64,000 nucleotides of DNA from SZUA-430 sp964483585 (GTDB lineage: Bacteria; Pseudomonadota; Alphaproteobacteria; Micropepsales; Micropepsaceae): NCBI GenBank assembly GCA_964483585.1, contig CAZABH010000015.1, positions 1-64,000 of the forward strand, written 5' to 3'. The notes beneath the pieces were generated by a model. That model was given only the letters and a program-made list of their open reading frames with translations. It did no database searches and had not been told where the DNA came from. Position numbers and translations under genes: made by a program. Shown piece after piece: positions 53,086 through 62,517 of this stretch. How positions within the stretch are numbered: the stretch's first letter is position 1; each line of letters starts with the position of its first letter.

Positions 53086-54081
53086 TCAGCTGACGCGAAC
53101 CATGCGCTTGCCGATGTTGTCGCCAGCGAGGAGACCGATCAGGGCGTTTGGCGTGTTCTCGAGGCCGTCCATGATGTCTTCGGGCACTTTCACCTGACCG
53201 GACGTGACCCAGGACTGCAGGTCGGAAAGGGCCTTGTCGCGCTCGGTATCGAAGTCCATGACGATGAAGCCCTGCATGGTCAGGCGCTTGGTCACGAGCA
53301 GGCCAGGGATGCCGCGCGGACCGTGAGCGGGCGCTGCGCCGTCGTACTGGGATACGGCGCCGCAACAGGCCACCCGGCCATGCATGTTCATGCGGAAGAG
53401 GCAGGCCTCGAGGATGTCGCCGCCAACATTGTCGAAGTAGACGTCGATGCCCTTGGGCGCGGCCTTTTTGAGGGCGCCGCCGACGGCTTCGGCCTTGTAG
53501 TCGATCACGGCATCAAAGCCGAGCTCGTCCTTCAGCCAGGCACATTTCTTCGCGCCGCCAGCGATGCCGACGACATGGCAGCCTTTGAGTTTGGCGATCT
53601 GGCCGACAAAGACCCCGACCGAACCGGCGGCGGCCGATACGACGACCGTCTCGCCCGCCTTGGGCTTGCCGACATTGAGAAGCCCGAAATAGGCGGTCAA
53701 GCCGGCGACGCCGTAGACGCTGAGGAGATGCGACATCGGCTCGATGCGTGGCTGTTTCTGACAATGCCTTGCCGGGAGGGCTGCGTAATCCTGCCAGCCC
53801 GTGTCGGCGAAGACGAGATCGCCTTTGACAAACCCCGGGGCCTTGGTCTCGACGACTTCGGCGACCGCGCCGCCGGCCATGACCTGCCCCGCTTCGATGG
53901 CCGCGCGGTAGGTGGCACCCTGCATCCAGGCCCGGTTGGCTGCATCGAGCGAAATGAGACGCGTCCGCAGCAGGAGCTCTCCGTCCTTTGGTTGCGGCAT
54001 GGGTCCGTCCGCGAGGCGGAAGTGCTCTGGTCCCAGCTTTCCCTTGGGCAGCTCGACGATATGGATCTGGCGATTGGTCAT
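53086..54081 (-). CDS. NADP-dependent MDR oxidoreductase, CurA-like
   Basis: This 331-residue protein belongs to the zinc-free medium-chain dehydrogenase/reductases. The NADP-binding motif is VVVSAAAGSVGVFVGQIAKLKG, the catalytic-domain N-terminus is MTNRQIHIVELPKGKLGPEH, and YFDNVGGDILEA and GAVSQYD follow. Relatives reduce alpha,beta-unsaturated ketones or aldehydes (curcumin reductase, leukotriene B4 dehydrogenase-type). It is 17 bases downstream of the esterase gene, probably one operon. Confidence 0.9.
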   Translation of the reverse strand: MTNRQIHIVELPKGKLGPEHFRLADGPMPQPKDGELLLRTRLISLDAANRAWMQGATYRAAIEAGQVMAGGAVAEVVETKAPGFVKGDLVFADTGWQDYAALPARHCQKQPRIEPMSHLLSVYGVAGLTAYFGLLNVGKPKAGETVVVSAAAGSVGVFVGQIAKLKGCHVVGIAGGAKKCAWLKDELGFDAVIDYKAEAVGGALKKAAPKGIDVYFDNVGGDILEACLFRMNMHGRVACCGAVSQYDGAAPAHGPRGIPGLLVTKRLTMQGFIVMDFDTERDKALSDLQSWVTSGQVKVPEDIMDGLENTPNALIGLLAGDNIGKRMVRVS

Positions 54082-54098
54082 CTCTATGGGTCCGGTTC

Positions 54099-55037
54099 CT
54101 AGTTTCCAAAGGCCGAGCGCAACGCCTTCGCGGCGTCGGCGATTGCCGTCTTAGCGATGGGCACGACCCCGGACATGTTGAAGAAGCCGTGGACCATGCC
54201 GGGGTAGTCGACATAGGTCGCGGCCACGCCTGCACGGTTGAGCTTGTCGGCGTAGGCCCTGCCTTCGTCACGCAGGGGATCAAAGCCAGCGGTCACGACG
54301 TAGGCGCGCGGCAAGCCGGAGAGGTCGGAGGCTGCAAGGGGTGACAGTCGCCAGTCATTCGGATCGGCGCCGGCGGCGTATTGGTCGAAAAACCAGTGCA
54401 TGGCCTTCTTCTCCAGGAAGAACCCTTCAGCGAACGCGTTCATCGAGCCCGTCTCGGCTTTCCATTGTGTCACCGGATATATCAGCAACTGGAAGACGAT
54501 GCGGGGTCCGCCCTTCTGCCTCGCCATGAGACATGTGACTGCCGAGAGGTTTCCCCCGGCAGAGTCGCCCGCCACGGCAATGCGGTTGGCGTCAATGCCG
54601 AGTCGCCCGGCGTTTTGTTCAACCCATCTCACCGCCGCGTAGCAATCGTCGGCGGCAGCGGGGAACTTGTGCTCGGGTGCCAAGCGATAGTCGACCGCGA
54701 CAACCCTGGCGCCGGCCTCGTTTGCGAGATGCCGGCAGAGGGCATCGTGCGTGTCAAGATCGCCTATGACCCAACCGCCCCCGTGAAAGAACACAATCGC
54801 GGGAAGTGGGGCGCCGCCATCCGCGACCGGCGTGTATATTCTCAGGTTCAAGGAGCCTTCTGGCCCTGGCATGGTCGTGTTCTCGACCTTGCCAATCGGG
54901 ACAGCAGGCGGCTCGAGAGCGGACGCCATCATCCGATACATCTCGCGCCCCTGGACTGCTGGCACCTCCCACAGCTTGGGCATTGGATTTGCAGCCATCT
55001 GGTCCATGAGCCCCTTGATGATCGCATCGAGCGCCAT
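54099..55037 (-). CDS. Alpha/beta hydrolase, hormone-sensitive lipase family
   Basis: This 312-residue esterase has the HSL-family HGGGW oxyanion motif in IVFFHGGGWVIGDLDTHDA, the nucleophile elbow VAGDSAGGNLSAV, acid in GFDPLRDEG, and catalytic His in GMVHGFFNM. It hydrolyses short to medium acyl esters, by family. ATG 55037 is the typical start (MALDAIIKGLMDQM), with GGAAGGGAA close upstream; in-frame codons beyond it look untranslated. Confidence 0.9.
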   Translation of the reverse strand: MALDAIIKGLMDQMAANPMPKLWEVPAVQGREMYRMMASALEPPAVPIGKVENTTMPGPEGSLNLRIYTPVADGGAPLPAIVFFHGGGWVIGDLDTHDALCRHLANEAGARVVAVDYRLAPEHKFPAAADDCYAAVRWVEQNAGRLGIDANRIAVAGDSAGGNLSAVTCLMARQKGGPRIVFQLLIYPVTQWKAETGSMNAFAEGFFLEKKAMHWFFDQYAAGADPNDWRLSPLAASDLSGLPRAYVVTAGFDPLRDEGRAYADKLNRAGVAATYVDYPGMVHGFFNMSGVVPIAKTAIADAAKALRSAFGN

Positions 55038-55172
55038 GTTTTCCTTCCCTTGTTCGCAGTCGGACGCATCAAACAGCCGGCCCGTCGCGTGTGCAAGCGA
55101 TTCCCTCTCAACCCGAGAGGTACTCAACAACCGGGACGAACGCGCCGCCGGCATGTGCCGCCTGACTGACTG

Positions 55173-55523
55173 CTACAGAGGATGCGTTGCCGTAGCGCCG
55201 CCTCGGGGCAGTCGGGGAATGAGTGGTAGCTGCACCAGAACATCAAACAGATCCAACCATTCCGGATTCGAGGTATCGATGAGGTTCAGTTTCCAGCGCC
55301 TGCGGCAGTGCCTGATCAGGTCTCGGCGGAGGGAGGCCTGTGTCAGATCGATGTGAGGCTCGTACCAGACCAGGCGCGTTACCTGATGACGCCGCGTGAA
55401 ATGCGACGCAATTCCATGCCGGTGCATGGCCACGCGCCGCAAGAGGTCAGGGGTTGCTCCCGCGAACAGGATGCCGTCCCGCTCGCTTGCAAGAATATAT
55501 GTCCAAGCCCTGTCGTTCTGCAT
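55173..55523 (-). CDS. GIY-YIG-like protein, degenerate
   Basis: This 116-residue protein has the layout of the small bacterial YhbQ/GIY-YIG group: WTYILASERDGILFAGATPDLLRRVAMHRHG then LIRHCRRRWKLNLIDTSNPEWLDL. The signature residues differ: the YIG part reads FAG, and the usual catalytic Glu in the REK segment is replaced (LRRD). The Arg in LLRRV is kept. It may have lost nuclease activity while keeping nucleic-acid binding. It stands alone. Confidence 0.72.
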   Translation of the reverse strand: MQNDRAWTYILASERDGILFAGATPDLLRRVAMHRHGIASHFTRRHQVTRLVWYEPHIDLTQASLRRDLIRHCRRRWKLNLIDTSNPEWLDLFDVLVQLPLIPRLPRGGATATHPL

Positions 55524-55648
55524 GGTGTCCTCCTTGCTCGAGAGGAACGCCGCAGGTTGTTGACATTAGGGCAGGCACGACAAGCTATTACAATTTCGGG
55601 TGCCAGCCGGACTGCTGCTCGCTGGAACCCGCAGCCGATGGCTATTGA

Positions 55649-57505
55649 CTAGACGACAATAACATCCGGCGGAGGGCTTTTCGCATACAGGGCGTCGACC
55701 AATGATGCACGGCGCTCGAGGGTGGCCCGCTGGTTGACGTATCCCTTGTCGGTAATCTCGTGCCCATCGATCGATGGTGGCTCGGTCATCAGCATGACCC
55801 TTGCCACCCTGCCAGATGAACCGCCTGCTTGCCTGTTGTGCTTTTCGATACGGTCCCGGACGAATCTGACGATCGCCTGAGACCGCAAGATCTCGTCGGG
55901 CGTGGAGAGCGAAGGATCGTCGCATAGCTCGCGGGCGACCTGCATGTTCGGCCACGCGAGCACACCGATGTACTCCTTGTCGAGACCTGCGACCACGCAG
56001 TCCTGAAAGAGGGGCGACACCGCCGCGATCACTTCGGCGCGGAGCGTTCCCACCGACACCCAGGTGCCAGATGATAGCTTGAAATCTTCCGTTACGCGCC
56101 CATCGAAGATGAGGCCCTTTGCAGGCTCGTATGGGTCGACGAACCTGGCGGCGTCACCCAGCTTGTAGAAGCCTTCCTCGTCGAAGGCGGCCTCGGTCAG
56201 GTCGGGCCGGTTGAGGTAGCCGGGGGTGACTGTCGGCCCTTTCACACGCACCTCGAGCTTCTGGCCATTGGGGACCAGTTTCAGCGTGACACCCGGCAGC
56301 GGGAGCCCAATCAGTCCGACACGCTCGGTGATCCAGTGGACGACGGTTATGCCCTGGGTTTCGGTCGCGCCATACATGGTGGTCAGTGCGATGCGCTGGC
56401 CGGTCGCCTTGATGGCGAGCGCCTGCATGCGCCGGGAGACATCGTCAGACAAGGTCGCGCCGCCGTATCCCATATAGCGCAGCTTGGCGAAGAACCTGTC
56501 GCGCAGGGTGTCGTCGCGCTCCATCGCGTCGGCCAGCATGGAGAAGGCTATGGGTGCAGATCCGAACACGAGGGGCGAGACTTCGCGCAGATTGGCAATG
56601 GTTTTCTCGAACAAGCCGGGCACTGGCTTGCCTTCATCGAGATAGATGGTCCCGCCTGCATTCAGGTTGCCGTTAAACCCGATATTACCGGCCGAGATGT
56701 GGTTCCATGGCATCCACTCGAGGCTCTCGGGTATCTCATCCGGATCGGGCTCTTCGGCGCGCAGGGCCTCCTGCCCGGCTATCACGGCACACATCATGCC
56801 GTGGGTCTGGATCACGCCCTTAGGCATCCCGGTGGAACCCGAGGTAAAGAGATACTTGGCGACTGTCGCCTGGTCGATCCTGTCCATGGATACGCGAACC
56901 GCCGGACCCGCATTGGTCTTGCAGAGATCGTCAAACGATGTCGAAGGTACATCAGGTGCGGGCGTAACCGTCACAACTTCCATGTCGGTGAGATCAAGCG
57001 CCTGCAGCGCGCGGGCGAATACGGGCCCGTTGTCGACGAAGACCATCCGTGGTTTGGTCAGTGTTGTCACGTGGCGCAGCTTGCCGTGGTCCTGGCTGAA
57101 GAGCGAGTAGGCGACCGAGACCGGCGCGACAGGCACGCGCGCCTTCATGGCGCCGAGCATCATCGATGCATGCTCGATCGCGTTTCCCGAGAGGATGAGG
57201 AGCGGCGTGTCCTGGCCCATGCCCCGATCGAGCAGCGCCTGCGCAATCGCGTCTGCGCGCTGGTTCATCTCGCCATAGGTAATGAAGCGCCAGGGGCCCT
57301 GCGGGGTGCGCTGAGCGAGCAGGTTTCGTGCGGGATGAAGGGCTGCGCGCTCTTCCAGCAGATGGGCAATCGAGCGATGCATCGGGCCAAGCTCGTAGAG
57401 CGACCGGATGATGTATGAGCCATCAACTCGACGCTGGGAGTAGATCTTTGGCGGCTTCTGCGGCAGAGGCTTGAAAGGTGGCAGGTTCGTGGAGGGTGTG
57501 CTCAT
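55649..57505 (-). CDS. AMP-dependent acyl-CoA ligase, feruloyl-CoA synthetase-like
   Basis: This 618-residue ANL-family enzyme has the ATP loop YLFTSGSTGMPKG, the MYGATETQG motif, and a GRVTEDFKLSSGTWVSVG hinge. The N-terminal part and the FKLSSGTWVSVG region match feruloyl-CoA and related aryl-CoA synthetases, not fatty-acid ligases. It activates an aromatic or cinnamic-type acid to its CoA ester, by inference. ATG 57505 is used; the frame stays open upstream over the divergent methyltransferase gene, but that is a shadow. No vanillin-forming hydratase-lyase gene is adjacent. Confidence 0.85.
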   Translation of the reverse strand: MSTPSTNLPPFKPLPQKPPKIYSQRRVDGSYIIRSLYELGPMHRSIAHLLEERAALHPARNLLAQRTPQGPWRFITYGEMNQRADAIAQALLDRGMGQDTPLLILSGNAIEHASMMLGAMKARVPVAPVSVAYSLFSQDHGKLRHVTTLTKPRMVFVDNGPVFARALQALDLTDMEVVTVTPAPDVPSTSFDDLCKTNAGPAVRVSMDRIDQATVAKYLFTSGSTGMPKGVIQTHGMMCAVIAGQEALRAEEPDPDEIPESLEWMPWNHISAGNIGFNGNLNAGGTIYLDEGKPVPGLFEKTIANLREVSPLVFGSAPIAFSMLADAMERDDTLRDRFFAKLRYMGYGGATLSDDVSRRMQALAIKATGQRIALTTMYGATETQGITVVHWITERVGLIGLPLPGVTLKLVPNGQKLEVRVKGPTVTPGYLNRPDLTEAAFDEEGFYKLGDAARFVDPYEPAKGLIFDGRVTEDFKLSSGTWVSVGTLRAEVIAAVSPLFQDCVVAGLDKEYIGVLAWPNMQVARELCDDPSLSTPDEILRSQAIVRFVRDRIEKHNRQAGGSSGRVARVMLMTEPPSIDGHEITDKGYVNQRATLERRASLVDALYAKSPPPDVIVV

Positions 57506-57616
57506 CTGGCTGTTTCCATTCCCGCGATCATGAATTAGCTGTTGTCGGTCAATGCGATATCGGCTGACTGCTGTCAAATACGGCGTCGGGCGCGCCCTTT
57601 CCTCGAGGACAAAGTC

Positions 57617-58306
57617 ATGGCTGGCGTCGAAGACATCTACCGCAGCGAGTTTCGAACACGCGTACTTGCGGGGCGCCCCCGCAGCCTGCTTGAGGTCGGG
57701 TGCGGGAGTGGCCTGTTCCTGCGCTCGGTTCGTGATGATGTCATCCGGTTGGCCGGTATCGACCCGGATATCGAGGCGATCGACGCGCTGCATGCGGAAG
57801 GATTTGAAGCGGAAGTTGGCAACGCCGAGGCCCTGCCCTTCCGGGATGGCGCCTTCGACGTGGTGGTCTTCTCGTTTGTTCCCCATCACTGCAGGGATTG
57901 GGCGGCGGCCCTGAGGGAGGCGATGCGGGTAGCCCGCCACTCGGTCGAGATCCTGGACATCTGGTTCGATGACAGCGTGCCTGACCAGCGTGTTGCGAAA
58001 GCGTTCGACCACTGGTGCCGTCACATCGACAGGCTTGGGGGCATGGTTCACAACGCGCCCATGTCGCCGGGCGAGCTGCTGCAGTCACTCGATCACGGCC
58101 GCGCTCTTTCGTACGACTATGCGTGTCGACGGGTCAGTGCCGCATGGGATGTCGAAGACAGGGACATGCGAATCGCGGAGCGGATGGCGCGCGCCTCAGG
58201 TCATCCCGGCCTTGGCGAAGATCTTGAGCGGATCCTCGCCGAGGCACGGGTGCATGGCATGAGCGACATCGGCTGTGTGCAGATGACCGTGGAGATTGGC
58301 GGGTAA
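57617..58306 (+). CDS. Class I SAM-dependent methyltransferase
   Basis: This 229-residue protein has SAM motif I SLLEVGCGSGLFLRSV, an acidic IDPDIEAIDAL after strand 2, and ALPFRDGAFDVVVFSFVPHH, as in UbiE/Methyltransf_11 proteins. The substrate is unknown. ATG 57617 follows GAGGA at good spacing. It is divergent from the feruloyl-CoA-ligase-like gene and converges on the next ligase gene with 8 bases between stops. Confidence 0.82.
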   Translation: MAGVEDIYRSEFRTRVLAGRPRSLLEVGCGSGLFLRSVRDDVIRLAGIDPDIEAIDALHAEGFEAEVGNAEALPFRDGAFDVVVFSFVPHHCRDWAAALREAMRVARHSVEILDIWFDDSVPDQRVAKAFDHWCRHIDRLGGMVHNAPMSPGELLQSLDHGRALSYDYACRRVSAAWDVEDRDMRIAERMARASGHPGLGEDLERILAEARVHGMSDIGCVQMTVEIGG

Positions 58307-58314
58307 GACCGCCC

Positions 58315-59880
58315 TCAGTTCACGCGGCGCGTCTTGCCGGCCCAATAGGGTTCACGCAGCTCGCGGCGCAGGATCTTGCCGGACGGGTTGCGCGGCAGGG
58401 CCTCGATGAAGTCGACAGACTTCGGCAGCTTGTAGCCGGCGATGCGCGCGCGGGTCCAGGCGATGATCTCTTCGGCGGTGGCCGAGGTGCCGGGTTTGAG
58501 GACCACGATGGCCTTCACCGCTTCTCCCCATTTCTCGTCCGGCACGCCGATGACGGCGACGTCGGCAACGGAGGCGTGACCGAAGACGGCGTTCTCCACC
58601 TCGGCGGGGTAGATGTTCTCGCCGCCTGAGACGATCATGTCCTTGACCCGGTCGTGGATGAAGAGGAAGCCGTCCGCGTCGAAATAGCCGGCGTCGCCGG
58701 TATAGAACCAACCGTCCTTGATCGACTTGGCCGTGGCGTCCGCCTTGTTCCAATAGCCCTTCATGACCACGCCGCCGCGAATGAGGATTTCGCCAACCTC
58801 GCCCTGCTTGACCTCCTTGCCATCCTCGGAAACGACCTTGATGTCGAGCCCGGGATAGGGCTTGCCGCACGAGCGCAGCAAATTGCCGCGATGGTCTGCC
58901 GGCTGCAGTGCGGTGCCACCGCCTACGGTTTCGGTCAGTCCGTAGAGCTGGAAGAAACCGCAGTCCTTGAAGATCGCCTGGGCGGTCTTGAGCAGTTCTT
59001 CCGTGATGGGGGAGGCGCCGTAGAACATCCGCTTCACGCAGGAGATGTCAGTCGTCTTGATGCGCGGGTGCTGGACCAGCATCAGGATCACGGCGGGCAC
59101 GAGGAACATGTTCTGTATACGGAACTTCTCTATCATATCGAAGACCGCATCAGGCGTTACCGTCTTGATGACGACCCCGAGGCACCCTTGGGCCAGCGTG
59201 GTCAGCCCCATGTTGACGCCCGCTACGTGAAAGTTGGGCATGGCGACAAGGTTGGGATCGCCGACAGAGAAGTCGGCCCAATTGGCGTCCTGGCTTGCCT
59301 TGAAGAAAGACATGTAGTTGCCGTGCGTCAGCTGAACGCCCTTGGGATGCCCGGTGGTGCCGGAGGTGTAGAGCTGGATCGCATCGTCATCGGCCTTGAT
59401 GGGAACCATGGGGTCCCGGTCAGGCTGGCTGTCGCGCCAGGCGTCATAGGCAGGCCAGGATGCGTGGCCGCCGTCGATGGCGATCACGTGCTTCAGGCGC
59501 GGGCACTCGGCCTTGATCTTCTCGATCATGGGCACGAACTCGGCGCCTACGAACATCACCTCGCAACCGGCGTCATTCAGGACGTAGACGACCTCGGGGC
59601 CGGCGAGGCGCCAGTTCACGCCGACGAGGACGGTGTTGGCCTTGCATGATCCCAACTGCACCTCGAAGTAGCGATCGGAGTTCATGCCCATGTAGCCGAT
59701 GCGCGCACCGGGCTTCTGGCCCAGGGCGATCAATCCGTTGGCGACCTTGCTTACGCAGCGGTCGAATTCGGCGAAGGTGGTCTCGCGGCCCTCGAAGAAG
59801 AAGGCGGTAGAGTTGCCGCGCTTGGCGGCCTGCTGGCGCGAGATGTCGGCAAGCGAATTCAGACCATTGAAATCGTACAT
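58315..59880 (-). CDS. Long-chain acyl-CoA ligase family protein
   Basis: This 521-residue ANL enzyme has the ATP loop LYTSGTTGHPKGV, the YGLTETVGGG motif, the GWFYTGDAGYFDADGF hinge region and the C-terminal lysine segment NPSGKILRRELR. It converts a carboxylic acid, ATP and CoA to the acyl-CoA. The length and MYDFNGLNSLADISRQQAAK start fit the FadD-like branch. Chain preference is unknown. It is divergent from the AhpD-like gene with 131 bases between. Confidence 0.92.
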   Translation of the reverse strand: MYDFNGLNSLADISRQQAAKRGNSTAFFFEGRETTFAEFDRCVSKVANGLIALGQKPGARIGYMGMNSDRYFEVQLGSCKANTVLVGVNWRLAGPEVVYVLNDAGCEVMFVGAEFVPMIEKIKAECPRLKHVIAIDGGHASWPAYDAWRDSQPDRDPMVPIKADDDAIQLYTSGTTGHPKGVQLTHGNYMSFFKASQDANWADFSVGDPNLVAMPNFHVAGVNMGLTTLAQGCLGVVIKTVTPDAVFDMIEKFRIQNMFLVPAVILMLVQHPRIKTTDISCVKRMFYGASPITEELLKTAQAIFKDCGFFQLYGLTETVGGGTALQPADHRGNLLRSCGKPYPGLDIKVVSEDGKEVKQGEVGEILIRGGVVMKGYWNKADATAKSIKDGWFYTGDAGYFDADGFLFIHDRVKDMIVSGGENIYPAEVENAVFGHASVADVAVIGVPDEKWGEAVKAIVVLKPGTSATAEEIIAWTRARIAGYKLPKSVDFIEALPRNPSGKILRRELREPYWAGKTRRVN

Positions 59881-60011
59881 GAGGACCTCCCATTCATTTT
59901 CCGGTTTGGCGCCAATCTAGCGCGGTTGAGGCTTCAGGCAATGCCGGATTGTACCCGTGTGCCCTGCCACGGTAGTTTCAAAAACCACTTTGTTGACATG
60001 GAGAATCGTCG

Positions 60012-60569
60012 ATGGCGCGCGTGCCCTACCCTGACCCCTCATCCCTGGGCGCTGAAGACCGGGAGGCGCTGGGGAAACTTGCCCCACTCAACATCTTCCG
60101 GATGATGGCTGGTGGCGAGGGACTGCTGCCCGCATTCCTCAAGCTGGGCAACCATCTCTTGTTCCGCACGAAGCTTGATCCGGTGCTGCGCGAGATTGCG
60201 ATCATCCGGGTTGGCGTGCTGTCGCGGGCCTCCTACGAGGTGCATCAGCACGAGAGGATCGGCAGGGACATCGGCATGAGCGACGCCCTCATCCGGGCGA
60301 CACATGCGGGACCGGATGACCCTCGATTTGATTCCCTCCAGCGGCTCGTGATGCGCTACACGGACGATGTGGTGCTGAACGTGAGAGCCAGCGACGCGAC
60401 CTTCCAACCGCTCGTGGCGGAGATGTCGATGCAGGAGGTCCAGGAGCTGACCGTCACCATTGGCTTCTACATGATGGTGTGTCGCTACCTGGAGACCTTC
60501 GGGATCGATATCGAACCGGCAGGGACGGCCAGCGTGGCGATGCCGGACGCGCAGAAGCCGCCCCGATAA
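60012..60569 (+). CDS. Carboxymuconolactone decarboxylase/AhpD-family protein without CxxC
   Basis: This 185-residue protein has the all-helical AhpD/CMD fold, with LREIAIIRVGVLSRASYEVHQHERIGRDIGMSD as the core. The CxxC pair of AhpD peroxidases is absent, replaced by SRASYEVHQH. That fits the CMD-like branch whose members are decarboxylases or of unknown role. It is followed after 74 bases by an amidohydrolase gene on the same strand. Confidence 0.82.
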   Translation: MARVPYPDPSSLGAEDREALGKLAPLNIFRMMAGGEGLLPAFLKLGNHLLFRTKLDPVLREIAIIRVGVLSRASYEVHQHERIGRDIGMSDALIRATHAGPDDPRFDSLQRLVMRYTDDVVLNVRASDATFQPLVAEMSMQEVQELTVTIGFYMMVCRYLETFGIDIEPAGTASVAMPDAQKPPR

Positions 60570-60643
60570 GGTCGAGGGCTTGCCCTTCCCTTGTGGCCGC
60601 GCGGCAGCATAGAGTGGCTGCATCTGCACGGGAGAAACCGGAC

Positions 60644-61855
60644 ATGACGCTTGCCGACATCTGGCTCAAGGGCTCGCAGGATCTCCTGCCTGAAACGGTC
60701 ACGCTGCGCCGCAAGATCCATGAGTACCCGGAACTGGGCCTCCAGCTGCCCAGGACCGTGTCGGCGGTGCGCGAGGCACTCAAGGGGCTCGATGTGACCA
60801 TCGAGGAAGGCCCGTCGTCCTCGGGCTTGATCGTGACGCTGGCGGGTCCGACCCAGGGGCGCACCGTGCTGCTGCGCGGGGACATGGATGCCCTGCCCAT
60901 GCCTGAGGATACCGATCTGCCGTTCAAGTCGAAGGAGCCCGGCCGCATGCATGCCTGCGGGCATGATGCGCATACCGCCATGCTGGCAGGTGCCGTGAAG
61001 CTGTTGCACAGGAACCGTGCGAAGCTTGCCGGCACAGTGAAGTTCATGTTCCAGCCAGGCGAGGAGGGCTATTTCGGCGCGCTGCGCATGATCGAGGATG
61101 GCTTGATCGATCGCCACCCGAAGCCGGACGGCGCCTTTGCGATACACATTACTCCAAACCTGCCTTCCGGCATGTTCACGTCGCGGGCCGGGGCTTTCAT
61201 GGCCTCGACAGATGTCATCGACGCGAAGATCACAGGTCGGGGTGGCCATGCCTCGATGCCCCACATGGCGCTCGATCCGATGCCGATCGCCTGCGAGATC
61301 GTGATGGCCCTCCAGGCCATGGTCACGCGGCGGATCAGTGCTTTCGACCCCGTGGTGCTGACCATTGCCCGCATCGCGGGCGGCACCACCAACAATGTGA
61401 TCCCGGAGTCGGTCGACCTCGAGGGTACGCTGCGCTCGGTCTCGGAGCATTCGCGCAATACCGCCAAGGCCGGCGTCGCGCAGGTAGTGCAAAAGATAGC
61501 CGAGGCGCATGGCGCAACCGCCTGTGTCAGTTTCCGCGAGGGTTATCCTGTCACCATCAATGATGGGCGCATGGTGCAGCTGGCGCGTGAGACCGTCACC
61601 TCGCTACTGGGCGAGCGTGGCTATATGCCGGCCCCTGCGCCTGTGATGGGCGCAGAGGACTGGTCCTATGTGCTGCAGCGCATTCCCGGATGCATGGTGT
61701 TTCTGGGCGTGGCCCCGGAGGGATGCGACCATCACCACGCTGCGCCGTGCCATTCGAACCGCATGTTGCTGGATGAGAAAGCCATGGCGAACGGGGTTGC
61801 GCTTTACGCCGCCATTGCCGAGCGCTTCCTGGAGCGGGGCTTGCCGACCCAGTAA
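60644..61855 (+). CDS. M20D amidohydrolase, hippurate hydrolase-like
   Basis: This 403-residue metallopeptidase-fold enzyme has the metal-binding HACGHDAHTAMLAGA, the catalytic Glu in FMFQPGEEGYFGALRMI, the dimerisation-domain GRGGHASMPHMALDP, and the C-terminal APCHSNRMLLDEK. Relatives cleave hippurate, N-acyl amino acids or indole-acetyl amino acids. ATG 60644 has GGAG 9 bases upstream. In-frame codons before it overlap the preceding gene and look non-coding. Confidence 0.92.
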   Translation: MTLADIWLKGSQDLLPETVTLRRKIHEYPELGLQLPRTVSAVREALKGLDVTIEEGPSSSGLIVTLAGPTQGRTVLLRGDMDALPMPEDTDLPFKSKEPGRMHACGHDAHTAMLAGAVKLLHRNRAKLAGTVKFMFQPGEEGYFGALRMIEDGLIDRHPKPDGAFAIHITPNLPSGMFTSRAGAFMASTDVIDAKITGRGGHASMPHMALDPMPIACEIVMALQAMVTRRISAFDPVVLTIARIAGGTTNNVIPESVDLEGTLRSVSEHSRNTAKAGVAQVVQKIAEAHGATACVSFREGYPVTINDGRMVQLARETVTSLLGERGYMPAPAPVMGAEDWSYVLQRIPGCMVFLGVAPEGCDHHHAAPCHSNRMLLDEKAMANGVALYAAIAERFLERGLPTQ

Positions 61856-61947
61856 CCATTGAAGAGCGCCAGCGTGCGATTCGGGGCGGAACAGAGCCAT
61901 TCCGCCCCGGATTTATACTGTCCCCTTTTCTTTTGGCGCCGCAGCCC

Positions 61948-61976
61948 TTGTACAAATTTGCAAAGCCCCCTATATC
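61948..61976 (+). promoter_or_regulatory. Sigma-70-type promoter of the cold-shock gene
   Basis: TTGTAC (61948-61953) and TATATC (61971-61976) are separated by exactly 17 bases. Transcription from about 61983 would give a 5' leader of about 150 bases before the cold-shock start, as usual for cold-inducible csp mRNAs. Confidence 0.65.
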
Positions 61977-62134
61977 AGCGGGGTGACGGCTGCACATTTG
62001 TGAAGTGCGGACCATTTTTCGCTGAGGTAGCCCCTCGCGCGCAGACCGGTTCCAGATCCACGACATCAAAGCTTCTCACGTCGTTCGGGCGTTTTGCCCG
62101 GGCGGAACCCTTTTGCATTGCAAGGAACATACAC

Positions 62135-62344
62135 ATGGCTACCCATACGGGCGTCGTAAAATTCTTCAACACCACCAAAGGCTTTGGCTTCATCACGCCC
62201 AATGGCGGTGGCAAGGACGTGTTCGTCCATGCCGTTGCCGTCGAGCAGGCTGGCCTGCGCTCGCTCTCGGAAGGCCAGACGATCACGTTTGACACCGAGC
62301 AGGACGCGCGCGGACCGAAGGCTGTCAATCTCCGCCAGGGCTGA
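62135..62344 (+). CDS. Cold-shock protein, CspA family
   Basis: This 69-residue single cold-shock domain has RNP1 as KGFGFI (15-20) and RNP2 as VFVHA (29-33), with the usual GVVKFFNTTKGFGFI start. It binds single-stranded RNA and DNA and melts mRNA structure at low temperature or during growth transitions. AAGGA precedes the start by about 9 bases. A leader of about 150 bases and a strong terminator bracket the gene, so it is a single-gene unit. Confidence 0.95.
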   Translation: MATHTGVVKFFNTTKGFGFITPNGGGKDVFVHAVAVEQAGLRSLSEGQTITFDTEQDARGPKAVNLRQG

Positions 62345-62401
62345 GGGGATCGCCGAGGGGCGGCATGACCACCCCGAGGCACCTGTCTTCCACTTGATAT
62401 C

Positions 62402-62436
62402 CGGCGTCATGGCTCATCAGGCCATGGCGCCGTTTT
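62402..62436 (+). terminator. Rho-independent terminator of the cold-shock gene
   Basis: A 12-base-pair stem, CGGCGTCATGGC with GCCATGGCGCCG (one G-T wobble), encloses a 7-base loop and is followed by TTTT. It lies 57 bases after the cold-shock stop. Confidence 0.85.
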
Positions 62437-62517
62437 CATGCGTACGCAACGAGGCTTTGAAACACGGCCTGATTTCGTAATACCCTGCCACGTCGATACT
62501 TTTGGAGGGACTGGCAC

